Assembly: GCA_964347765.1 (NCBI GenBank)
Contig: CAYGAG010000017.1
Location: forward strand, 1 to 30,135
Origin: CAYGAG01 sp964347765
GTDB lineage: Archaea > Thermoproteota > Bathyarchaeia > Bathyarchaeales > Bathycorpusculaceae
Direction of reading: 5' to 3'
Length of the DNA: 30,135 bases
Position 1 is the first letter of the stretch. Each line of letters opens with the position of its first letter. Positions 8,537 through 14,946 of this stretch are shown here, one piece after another. The position numbers and the translations under genes are program-made. The notes beneath the pieces were generated by a model. The model was not told the origin of the DNA, searched no databases, and saw only the letters and a list, made by a program, of their open reading frames with translations.

Positions 8537-8665
8537 GGAGAGATTGGAGTCTCATTGCTGTATGACGGGTCGGACAACGTCTTAACGCATTGAGTTTCCA
8601 AATCTCTCCATGTAACATTATCTCACGTCTGAAATAAGCATTTTCGGAGGTTGTGTCCGACCTCC
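8537..8665. other. Interleaved inverted repeats, possible pseudoknotted RNA
   Basis: Two long-range complementary pairs interleave. GGAGAGATT-GGA (8537-8548) pairs with TCC-A-AATCTCTCC (8597-8609), 12 bp with one bulged base. GGTCGGAC (8568-8575), extended by AAC (8576-8578), pairs with GTT (8650-8652) and GTCCGACC (8655-8662). A local hairpin GGAGGT/ACCTCC (8646-8651 with 8660-8665) competes with the second pair. On the minus strand this is the 3' side of the C_GCAxxG gene. It could be a structured 3' UTR, a small RNA or protein-binding DNA; no known family is recognised. Confidence 0.4.
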
Positions 8666-8685
8666 AGGGGCGACAAGCAAAAACT

Positions 8686-9138
8686 CTACTTCATGTCCGC
8701 TAAGGTTCTGAGTGCGCTTTCTATGAAATGGATGCATCTCTCTTTGAATATTCCGGAATTTCTCGCTTTCTCCAGTTCCCTCGGATCTGTCAGGTCATAC
8801 CCGATAAGCTCTCTACAATAGACACTGCTACAGTCTTTCTGGAACGCGGTGTAAAGCCGCAGTGCCAGAGCGTACGCCACTTTCCTCTCTTCAGGATTAG
8901 CAGCATTCGATCCATATCTCAGACCGATTGCAATGACTCCCCCGGTCAACGCACCACACAAAGACCCTCGCCCTCCAATTCCGCCTCCAAAGGCTGAAGC
9001 AACCTTGGGTTCCAAAGCGTCTTCTACATCCCAAAAATCCTGCATAGCAAGTAAGACACTTTGGGCACAGTTATATCCTCCTTTGAAGTAGGAGATTCCC
9101 TTTTCTACCAGGTCAGATTTAATAAGAGTCACGGTCAT
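8686..9138 (-). CDS. C_GCAxxG_C_C family putative redox protein
   Basis: This 150-residue protein fits the C_GCAxxG_C_C family (Pfam 'putative redox-active protein'). Conserved cysteines are Cys24 in 'GGYNCAQSVLLA', Cys61 in 'GSLCGALTGGVIAIG', Cys103 and Cys108 in 'KDCSSVYCRELIG', and Cys135 near the C-terminus. Between the first two lies the glycine-rich FGGGIGGRG. The family is widespread in anaerobes and often found near metal or redox proteins; its biochemical role is not established. ATG is preceded by a TATA box at 9164-9174 that predicts an almost leaderless transcript. It sits between threonine dehydrogenase and the M3 peptidase, all on the minus strand. Confidence 0.85.
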   Translation of the reverse strand: MTVTLIKSDLVEKGISYFKGGYNCAQSVLLAMQDFWDVEDALEPKVASAFGGGIGGRGSLCGALTGGVIAIGLRYGSNAANPEERKVAYALALRLYTAFQKDCSSVYCRELIGYDLTDPRELEKARNSGIFKERCIHFIESALRTLADMK

Positions 9139-9163
9139 CCCTCAGATTCACATTAGCCCTCCT

Positions 9164-9174
9164 ATTTTATAATT
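9164..9174 (-). promoter_or_regulatory. Box A promoter of the C_GCAxxG gene
   Basis: The minus strand reads AATTATAAAAT, a strong archaeal TATA match. The predicted start is near 9143, only about 5 nt before the ATG at 9138. Confidence 0.5.
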
Positions 9175-9326
9175 ATGCAGGCAAACTGTTCCATTCTTGG
9201 AAGAGCATCTCAGAAGATCGAATATTGAATCATAGATGAATATCTCAAATGGTCTATGACCAATGACCCAGCCTCGGCGGTCACTTGGTGATCAATCACA
9301 CGTACGTGATTCTTCTACAATTATCC

Positions 9327-10304
9327 TCAGAGATTGCCTTCAGCAAAACGTGTGGAAAGCTTCTCAACCATATCTTCAGTCATGTCAGCCAGATTGTAGG
9401 CGGGTTTCCAGTCCCAATCTTCCTGAGCCGCAGCATCATCTATCGACATAGGCCAAGAGTCCGCAATCTTCTGTCTGAAGTCCGGCTTGTATTCGCATTC
9501 GAACTCAGGTATGTATTTCTTGATTTCAGACACTAGTTCTCCAGCGGAAAAACTCATTCCGGCCAGATTGTAGCTGGTGCGACGCTTAATCCGTGAGGCG
9601 TCAGCCTCCATAACATTTATGGTTGCTTCGATGCAATCCGGCATGTACATCATGGGCAGCACAGTTTCTGCCCTCACGAAACAAGTGTATCTCTTTCTTC
9701 TTATTGCTTCGTAGAATATCTCCACGGCGTAATCCGTTGTACCTCCCCCAGGAGGGGTCTCACTGCTTATGATTCCCGGATAGCGGACACTCCGTACATC
9801 CAATCCGAAACGAAGGAAGTAGTAGTTACACAGCAGTTCACCAGCCACCTTTGTAACGCCATACATGGTTTCAGGAAGTAACACTGTATTTTGAGGAGTA
9901 TTGAGACGTGGCGCTTCAGATCCGAAGACCGCAATGGAACTGGGCCAGAAGATCTTAGTCAGCGCGCAATCTTTGGTTGTCTCCAATACATTGATGAGAC
10001 CATCCATGTTTACACGCCAAGCAACCTGATGGTTCTTCTCTCCAACAGCTGAAAGAACCGCGGCCATATGATAGATCGTGTCAACATCATATTTTTCTAC
10101 GGCTTTCTCGATGCTCTCCCTTTTCGACACGTCTATATATTCAAACGGGCCTGTTCTAAGTAGCTTCTCATTCGGTTTTCTTCTATGCCCAGCGGCGACA
10201 ACATTTTCTCCCCCAAACCTCTTCCGCAACTCTATAGTCAATTCAGACCCGATCTGACCAGTAGCTCCTGTCACAAGGATTCTTTCTATGTTCTTTCCAG
10301 ACAT
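9327..10304 (-). CDS. L-threonine 3-dehydrogenase, SDR (epimerase-like) type
   Basis: This 325-residue extended short-chain dehydrogenase oxidises L-threonine to 2-amino-3-oxobutyrate with NAD+. Visible are the Rossmann motif TGATGQIG (12-19), 'MAAVLSAVGE' (80-89), the catalytic serines in 'WPSSIAVFG' (120-128) and Tyr148/Lys152 in 'MYGVTKVAGE'. The 'YPGIIS...PPGGGTTDYAVEIF' stretch from residue 174 is characteristic of SDR-type TDH as opposed to UDP-sugar epimerases. Its product is the substrate of the Kbl encoded downstream on the same strand. ATG is preceded by a GAGG Shine-Dalgarno and a TATA box at 10345-10353. Misassignment to another epimerase subfamily is unlikely given the kbl neighbour. 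Confidence 0.88.
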   Translation of the reverse strand: MSGKNIERILVTGATGQIGSELTIELRKRFGGENVVAAGHRRKPNEKLLRTGPFEYIDVSKRESIEKAVEKYDVDTIYHMAAVLSAVGEKNHQVAWRVNMDGLINVLETTKDCALTKIFWPSSIAVFGSEAPRLNTPQNTVLLPETMYGVTKVAGELLCNYYFLRFGLDVRSVRYPGIISSETPPGGGTTDYAVEIFYEAIRRKRYTCFVRAETVLPMMYMPDCIEATINVMEADASRIKRRTSYNLAGMSFSAGELVSEIKKYIPEFECEYKPDFRQKIADSWPMSIDDAAAQEDWDWKPAYNLADMTEDMVEKLSTRFAEGNL

Positions 10305-10344
10305 TCAGGACCTCAACTCCGCGACAAGCGATTTCACTATATTG

Positions 10345-10353
10345 CGATATAAG
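10345..10353 (-). promoter_or_regulatory. Box A promoter of the threonine dehydrogenase gene
   Basis: The minus-strand CTTATATCG predicts transcription from about 10323, a leader of roughly 20 nt containing the sequence GAGGTCC that serves as ribosome-binding site. Confidence 0.5.
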
Positions 10354-10478
10354 GATTTTTGAATGAGCACAATCGTAGACTCGTAAGAATAGGGGATAGT
10401 TCCATCACAGAGCATTCTTATGATCGTTCTGCCTTACGACCATAATGGTTTTTTAGTCTGCACGATAATTCTGTTGCG

Positions 10479-11603
10479 ATGAAGCAGCTAGGTTTTGTCA
10501 TTAATCCAATTGCTGGTATGGGAGGCACTGTAGGATTAAGGGGAACTGATGGAGTTTTGGATGAAGCAATTTCAAAGGGAGCTGAACCTATAGCGCCTAG
10601 GAGAGCAAAGGAGTTTCTGCAGAAGTTGAAGGACAACACAACAGATCTGCATTTGGAGGTCCTTACTTGCCCAAAGGTCATGGGTGAAGAAGAGGCCGTT
10701 GTAGCAGGTCTTCAAGTCAAGGTTCTTCCTATGAAAATAGGAGATAGAACAAAAGCAGAAGATACGAGAAAGGCTGTGAAGCTTATGCTTAAGGAAGGAG
10801 TCGACTTGATCGTATTTGTTGGCGGAGATGGTACAGCCAAAGATATTTTCGATGCTATGCAGGACTTCAACAAAGCACCCGTATTGGGTGTGCCTTCGGG
10901 CGTGAAGATGTACAGCGGAGTTTTCGCAGTAAACCCTTCTGATGCCGCAGAAGTGGTTCAGGCATATTTCCAAGGGGAGACTGAGACTACAGAGCTTGAG
11001 GTTATGGATGCGGATGAGGAGGCTATTCGAAGCGACAACTTCATAGTAAAGCTCTATGGCTATCTGGAAAGCCCGTTCCTTCCCATGAGAATTCAAGGTC
11101 GAAAGGAAGCAAGCCCTAGAACAGTTGACGAAAGTGAAAACCAAGCGGCTATAGCCAGATTTATAATAGAAGAGATGAGAAAAGAAGCTACCTATATCTT
11201 AGGTCCGGGAACAACCGTCAAACGCATTGCTGACCTCTTAGGCGTAGAGAAGACGTTGCTAGGTGTCGATCTTTACAAAGACTACAAAATGTTATCAGAT
11301 CTTAACGAGCAAGAGATTATGCGGGAAGTCGAAGACTGGAATAACACATGGATCATTGTATCGCCAATCGGACATCAAGGCATTCTACTTGGACGAGGAA
11401 ATCAACAGATAAGCCCCAGTATCATAAGACGTGTCGGGAAGGAACGGATCATTGTCGTGGCCACAAAGTGTAAGCTTCAAAACATAAACAGTAGCATTCT
11501 AAGAGTTGACACTGGAGACTTAGAATTAGATCAAAGCCTAACAGGATATATCAAGGTTGCCACGGATTATAGAGAATGGCGACTCATGCCAGTGCAACGA
11601 TAG
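10479..11603 (+). CDS. ATP-NAD kinase family protein (COG3199-type)
   Basis: This 374-residue protein is of the ATP-NAD kinase/diacylglycerol-kinase-like fold. The N-terminal 'FVINPIAGMGGTVGLRGTDG' is the signature of the COG3199 archaeal/bacterial subgroup. The nucleotide-binding FVGGDGTAKDI lies at about 113-123, with Gly115, Gly116, Asp117 as the GGD catalytic element. 'LGVPSGVKMYSGVFAV' follows at about 136. The likely reaction is NAD+ phosphorylation to NADP+, although the subgroup is longer than canonical NadK (about 280 residues) and its exact acceptor is less certain. ATG start. It is divergent from threonine dehydrogenase; its 3' end faces the decayed DUF3795 gene 25 nt away. Confidence 0.82.
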   Translation: MKQLGFVINPIAGMGGTVGLRGTDGVLDEAISKGAEPIAPRRAKEFLQKLKDNTTDLHLEVLTCPKVMGEEEAVVAGLQVKVLPMKIGDRTKAEDTRKAVKLMLKEGVDLIVFVGGDGTAKDIFDAMQDFNKAPVLGVPSGVKMYSGVFAVNPSDAAEVVQAYFQGETETTELEVMDADEEAIRSDNFIVKLYGYLESPFLPMRIQGRKEASPRTVDESENQAAIARFIIEEMRKEATYILGPGTTVKRIADLLGVEKTLLGVDLYKDYKMLSDLNEQEIMREVEDWNNTWIIVSPIGHQGILLGRGNQQISPSIIRRVGKERIIVVATKCKLQNINSSILRVDTGDLELDQSLTGYIKVATDYREWRLMPVQR

Positions 11604-11628
11604 TTGAAGCCTAGTCTAATTTATGTTT

Positions 11629-12042
11629 CTAAGGGCAGAATTCAAAATTTCCCTTTTCATTCTGCCCTTCAATCCACTTTTCCATTCCGATCTTTTTCAT
11701 TCTCGTCGAGTTTTTGATGGTCCTGTGATGATGTAATGCCCCGTCCGAATCGAATTTTTCGACCCTAACACATGGAAAGTGTTTTCATCGAAAACAGTGA
11801 TTAAGCCTTTTGTCTTTGGCGCATAACATCATCGGACAGCCAGCGCTCCAATGAATATCTGAGGACCTAAGCATCCTTCACACTTCATCTTTCCAGATTC
11901 AACGATCTCATTTCGTTCATCTTTGAACCAGTCTACTATCCCGCTACGCAGTGTTTCATTATCATGGCCGGCAAGTTGTATATCGCACTTGGCGCAGTTC
12001 AACCCACAAACGAATCGCCCACTCTGGCTCTTTGGACGTCAT
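11629..12042 (-). pseudogene. DUF3795 protein, broken by two frameshifts and a TGA
   Basis: Reading the minus strand across frames reconstructs a DUF3795 Cys-rich protein. It begins ATG 12042 (MTSKEPEWAIR), shifts frame near 12010 into VCGLNCAKCDIQLAGHDNE and on to KMKCEGCLG. Near 11858 it shifts again into DIHWSAGCPMMLCAKDK, HCFR, a TGA at 11787-11785, then KHFPC, ending with RMKKIGMEKWIEGQNEKG and TAG at 11631-11629. The pieces follow the family order (CGLxCxxC, CxGCLG, CxxxxCA, CxxCxxxPC), which makes the assignment firm. DUF3795 proteins are presumed metal-binding and of unknown function. The TGA falls exactly on the conserved Cys of CxxCxxxPC. It is probably a decayed gene; error in a low-coverage assembly is the alternative. 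Confidence 0.8.
11631..11669. repeat. 11-bp perfect inverted repeat, hairpin
   Basis: AAGGGCAGAAT (11631-11641) and ATTCTGCCCTT (11659-11669) are perfect complements with a 17-nt loop. The hairpin lies 27 nt after the ATP-NAD kinase stop and covers the last codons of the DUF3795 remnant. It could act as a bidirectional terminator between the convergent genes; no T-tract follows it directly. Confidence 0.6.
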
Positions 12043-12361
12043 GTGTCATTCCACCGATTGATCTTTGATATCTTCTCACTCTCAATTGTATATGTATCGA
12101 AAGCAAGAGAAACTCTCACTTGACGCAAGCATATACTGTTAGAGGCGCCTTGTAGTGTTGTACACCATGTTGGACTGGAAACTCCCCCCTCGGATATGCT
12201 CTACTCAGCAGCTAATCAGGCTTTGGGTGCAAGACGCTAATCCTTTGCTGTTGTCACGTTCTTTCTGTCGAGGAGATGTGATCACGGCAACGTGTCTCTC
12301 GGAGAATGGCATAAGATAGATAGGATAGACTGTTTCCTATGCTCAGTTACCAATATATCTT
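12043..12361. other. Intergenic, no gene recognised
   Basis: There is no start-to-stop frame of credible length. A plus-strand frame is open from about 12124 to a TAA near 12240 and from there to the TGA at about 12371, without a start codon or family resemblance. The DUF3795 remnant ends at its left border and the HELLH gene at its right. Confidence 0.4.
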
Positions 12362-12892
12362 CTATTGTCTGAAAAGTAACTTCAGTGTGTGGTGATTAGG
12401 AGTTTGAGGCTCTCGATGTTTGATGAATGTGTTGCAGTATCTTTCTGTTAGTGTTCGCACTTTCTCTTCATCATTCAAGTATTTGAAGTGTAGTAATTCA
12501 TGGATCAACGTTGCCATAGCCCTCACCTTGACATACAAGCAGAACTCTTCCTTGTCAAGCTTGTGTAGTAGCTCGCGGCAATAATCCAGTCTCTTCGGAT
12601 AAATATGAATTTCACCATCACTGTTGCATTTCCCAGCCAGAGTTTTTCCGTTGATCTTCTGGGAGGGAAAAAAGTTGACTTGAATCTCCGCAATTGCCTC
12701 TTCCGCTATTTCTTCCCTTTTCATCATCCAAGTAAGAAAACTGCAAAACAATGTGTTTCTCAAAGCTTTCAATACCATGACAGCATATTTGATGTAAAAC
12801 TTGATCTGTTTTGGCGAGAATCTTGTGCACTTCTGAGAGGCAAAAACTACCGTCACCTCACACGGTGATCTCAAAACTCTCATTTTCTTCAA
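12362..12892 (-). CDS. Putative HELLH zinc metallopeptidase-like protein
   Basis: This 176-residue protein contains a zincin helix, 'TLIHELLHFKYLNDEEKV', with His131, Glu132 and His135 as the HExxH core and Glu143 in DEEKV a likely third ligand about eight residues on. The arrangement resembles small archaeal metal-dependent proteases of the SprT/IrrE/M48-like kind, but I do not recognise a named family. No signal peptide is seen. The N-terminal 55 residues are basic and Cys-containing without clear similarity; the true start could be TTG 12892, ATG 12883 or an internal Met near residue 57. A TATA-like CATATAGG lies upstream at about 12945-12952. Its neighbours on the same strand are an acidic miniprotein and a basic hypothetical protein. 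Confidence 0.65.
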   Translation of the reverse strand: MKKMRVLRSPCEVTVVFASQKCTRFSPKQIKFYIKYAVMVLKALRNTLFCSFLTWMMKREEIAEEAIAEIQVNFFPSQKINGKTLAGKCNSDGEIHIYPKRLDYCRELLHKLDKEEFCLYVKVRAMATLIHELLHFKYLNDEEKVRTLTERYCNTFIKHREPQTPNHHTLKLLFRQ

Positions 12893-13063
12893 CCAATCAA
12901 GTCGTTCAGGGAACTCAGAAGAGTAGCCCTCGTCATTGAGTCCCCCTATATGATTGGTAACAGCTAGTATTAATATTGCCCACTTTGAGCTTCATCAAAA
13001 CAGAGATTGAAACAAAAAGGCGCGCGCGCAGAATATTGATCCTGCTTCAGAGTGCCTACAGTC

Positions 13064-13138
13064 TTATTCATCATCTTCTTCCCATTCTTCTTCCCAATCT
13101 TCATCTTCTTCCCAATCTTCATCTTCTTCCTCTAACAT
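13064..13138 (-). CDS. 24-residue extremely acidic miniprotein
   Basis: This short ORF encodes Met-Leu followed by 22 residues that are only Glu (13), Asp (6) and Trp (3), giving a net charge near -19. It contains the repeat EDEDWEE-DEDWEE. The case for translation is the ribosome-binding site: AAAGGAGGTGG at 13145-13155 is a perfect anti-16S match with 7 nt to the ATG, the best Shine-Dalgarno in the window. It ends with TAA. There is no recognised family. The DNA is an 18-bp tandem repeat (see repeat entry), so length may vary between strains. It lies between two hypothetical genes on the same strand. It could be a charged binding or inhibitor peptide; function unknown. Confidence 0.6.
   Translation of the reverse strand: MLEEEDEDWEEDEDWEEEWEEDDE
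13087..13130. repeat. 18-bp tandem repeat inside the acidic miniprotein
   Basis: The unit CTTCTTCCCAATCTTCAT occurs at 13087-13104 and 13105-13122, with a partial third copy (CTTCTTCC) at 13123-13130. Eighteen bases keep the frame, so copy-number change would lengthen or shorten the Glu/Asp/Trp repeat by six residues. Confidence 0.85.
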
Positions 13139-13144
13139 GGCTTT

Positions 13145-13155
13145 CCACCTCCTTT
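13145..13155 (-). promoter_or_regulatory. Perfect Shine-Dalgarno for the acidic miniprotein
   Basis: The minus-strand AAAGGAGGTGG contains GGAGGTG complementary to the 3' end of archaeal 16S rRNA, 7 nt from the ATG at 13138. It decides the start and is the main reason for calling the short ORF. Confidence 0.75.
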
Positions 13156-13375
13156 GACTTTCTAGGGAAGGAACTCCTGTTTCACTATGCAATAAGTCTT
13201 TTGAAATTTGGGAAACGCTCAAAATTCGGTCTGTTTGACCTAAGACTTAGCTAGGATAGACTAACGGTCTGAAATTTTCCATTTCGTGTCTCTAGGCTTG
13301 CGAAAACTTCTAAGACTACGCCTCAGCCGTTTTTCTCCCTCATTCCTCCCAAAAGGCAGTCGGTCTTCTGAAAAG

Positions 13376-14131
13376 CTACGCCACTAGCCGTTGTTTTGTA
13401 GAGAGGTGCTTCAACTTCAGTAATGCCCGATAGGTCCTCATCAAATTTCTCGAAAAATCAAGGCCCATCCATTTTTCATAGTATTTAGCTTTCCTTTTAG
13501 CCTTCAGGAATTGTCTTCGGAGTCTACGCAAGACATCAAAGAGTTCCCTTCTGCTACATTCTCTGCTCAGGCATCTGTGGTAGGCGTATTCGCATTTTGG
13601 GATCATCTGGAGAATCTCCTTTTCCAGATGTATCTCTGTCTCATCAGCCAACCTTTGAATTGAGCGTTTGCTCAGAATAATCAATTTCGGAACCAGTCTA
13701 ACTTCCCCTCCGTGTTTTTTCGCAAATGATGCTAGTTGCTGGGCGTCAATCAGCTTGTTCTCTGGGTCAAACTGAGAATGTCTTTGATAGAAGGCATAGA
13801 CACGTCTACAGAGACGAATGCAGGGAGCCTTGCTGACAAAGCTTCGGACGACTTCTTTCTTGTCCTTCGGTATCCGAATTGCAACCGCGACCAGACTTCC
13901 AAGATCTCGAACCTCATTGTCTGCAATCAGACGTTTCTTGACTTCTCTACTCCTTTTCATGATTATCGGCTTGTTATCCTCAAGCAGTCTCAAGACTTTA
14001 GGCATTGTACCCTCGCCCAATTCCCAAAATGGGCCACTAATCTGCGTACAGCCAATCTTTCTAAGACGATCCGGTATGAGACTTCGGTTGCGATAGTCCT
14101 TTGAGGCTTTATAAACAAGATAATAAACCAT
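13376..14131 (-). CDS. Basic hypothetical protein, possible tandem ferredoxin-like fold
   Basis: This 251-residue Lys/Arg-rich protein is not one I recognise. Residues about 1-60 (MVYYLVYKAS then RLRKIGCTQISGPFWEL) and about 79-150 (LVAVAIRIPKDKKEV then RLCRRVYAFYQRH and GGEVRLVPKLIIL) each look like a beta-alpha-beta unit, as in Cas2/PaaX-type ferredoxin-like domains. That is a weak, inferred resemblance. The remaining C-terminus is helical and strongly basic (RRLRRQFLKAKRKAKYYEKW), suggesting nucleic-acid binding. No signal peptide or membrane segment is seen. ATG start with TTGAGGG upstream and a TATA-like TTTATTTATT near 14166-14176. There is no cas gene or repeat array nearby to support a CRISPR role. 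Confidence 0.7.
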   Translation of the reverse strand: MVYYLVYKASKDYRNRSLIPDRLRKIGCTQISGPFWELGEGTMPKVLRLLEDNKPIIMKRSREVKKRLIADNEVRDLGSLVAVAIRIPKDKKEVVRSFVSKAPCIRLCRRVYAFYQRHSQFDPENKLIDAQQLASFAKKHGGEVRLVPKLIILSKRSIQRLADETEIHLEKEILQMIPKCEYAYHRCLSRECSRRELFDVLRRLRRQFLKAKRKAKYYEKWMGLDFSRNLMRTYRALLKLKHLSTKQRLVA

Positions 14132-14436
14132 GTGCCCTCAACGACATACTGCACACGACGCTCCCAATAAATAAATTTTCTCTTCTCAAAGCAGAGGGAA
14201 GCAGAGGCTGATGCACATCATAAGTCAGCCCGCTTTTTTTAGCAAAATCAAGTTTTTCTCCTAGAATATTCAACAGATGAGGATATTTGAGGGGTAAGAG
14301 CTCGATTGGACGCTCATGTAGCAGTTAGATCTTGTTTAGAGACTCTTAGGCCGACATTTGCTGGATCTAAGCCCTTTTCAAGCCTAGAAAACAATAAATG
14401 CGTCCTGCGAAAATACAGTGTTTTGAGGCAATTCTA
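14132..14436. other. Divergent intergenic region with hairpin and T-tract
   Basis: This region separates the basic hypothetical gene (minus) from the poly-lysine mini-ORF (plus). It carries the AT-rich promoter of the former near 14166-14176, a hairpin with T-tract at 14206-14240 and an AATAAAT box near 14392-14399 that could drive the mini-ORF. I see no other gene. Confidence 0.4.
14206..14240 (+). terminator. Hairpin followed by seven T residues
   Basis: GGCTGA (14206-14211) and TCAGCC (14225-14230) form a perfect 6-bp stem with a 13-nt loop, then CGC and TTTTTTT (14234-14240). This looks like an intrinsic terminator on the plus strand, yet no plus-strand gene ends upstream. It may mark the 3' end of a short unannotated RNA. 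Confidence 0.4.
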
Positions 14437-14484
14437 ATGGCCAAGAAGAAGAAACAAAGCAAGAAGAAGAAAGAGAAGAAATAG
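14437..14484 (+). CDS. 15-residue lysine-rich mini-ORF
   Basis: ATG to TAG encodes MAKKKKQSKKKKEKK, with eleven lysines in fifteen residues. A GAGG Shine-Dalgarno (14425-14428) is placed 8 nt before the ATG, an AATAAAT box lies about 40 nt upstream, and a T-rich tract (14513-14524) follows. The signals thus have the spacing of a compact transcription unit. No family is recognised. It could be a nucleic-acid- or ribosome-binding peptide, or a chance purine-rich run; the correctly spaced flanking signals favour translation modestly. Confidence 0.4.
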   Translation: MAKKKKQSKKKKEKK

Positions 14485-14878
14485 CTTGAGAGCTCCTTTC
14501 AGCTTGTAGCCCTTGTTTTTATTTGTATACACTTACTAGTTCTTTCCACAAAAATAAGAAGTTTGGATCCAAGCCAGTTTTTTACACGATCAGCCGTTCT
14601 GCTAGACATGCTCCAGTTAATTGAGAGAACTCTGCAAGAAAGCCTACCTTTTATGTAAAAAAAACAATTTTCCTATATTTCAACCTTTATCAAGTTTAAC
14701 GCCAGTTACTTTCCGAAAATCACAGTGCATCTTCTGGAGAGCCCATGATTCAGATCCGCTAGGAGTAACACCCATTCAGTACAATCCTCCCCTGACGAAT
14801 ATTTCAAATCGCACTCGAGCCTGCAATTCAGTCAGTTCGCCTGATGAAGACTGAGGTTGCAGATCAACATTAAAAACC
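14485..14878. other. Long AT-rich region upstream of proS, no gene recognised
   Basis: After the mini-ORF there is a T-tract (14513-14524, candidate poly-U terminator) and then about 350 nt with no credible frame. Small frames exist on both strands but lack ribosome sites and family resemblance. No tRNA T-arm signature was found. Confidence 0.4.
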
Positions 14879-14887
14879 TTTAAATAA
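14879..14887 (+). promoter_or_regulatory. Box A promoter upstream of proS
   Basis: TTTAAATAA preceded by AAACC is a good archaeal TATA element. The predicted start near 14910 would give proS a leader of about 120 nt, unusually long in this window, and places the micro-ORF at 14920-14946 just after the transcript start. Confidence 0.45.
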
Positions 14888-14919
14888 CCTTTCAATGTAT
14901 GCTTGATAAAGTGGGTAAC

Positions 14920-14946
14920 ATGGGCGATCGTGTTCCACGCGGCTAA
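14920..14946 (+). other. Possible 8-codon micro-ORF in the proS leader
   Basis: ATG to TAA encodes MGDRVPRG about 10 nt after the predicted transcription start. A T-run (GTTTTTTC, about 14979-14986) lies between it and proS. It may be a leader peptide, a remnant of a longer gene, or chance; only one proline codon is present, so a classical attenuation peptide for proS is not evident. Confidence 0.2.

Noticed and set aside
13020..13029. GCGCGCGC-type alternating tract as a special site (similar tract near 28042).
   Set aside because: Short simple-sequence runs; nothing ties them to a function.
13080..13130. CRISPR-like repeats.
   Set aside because: The 18-bp units are directly adjacent without spacers and encode the acidic repeat of a mini-ORF.
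13376..14131. A Cas2-type protein marking a CRISPR locus.
   Set aside because: The ferredoxin-like resemblance is weak, the protein is far longer than Cas2 (about 90 residues), and there is no Cas1, other cas gene or repeat array in the window.
14836..14856. CTGATGA and CTGAGG close together upstream of proS, C/D-box-like.
   Set aside because: Boxes are separated by three bases and in the wrong order for a guide RNA.
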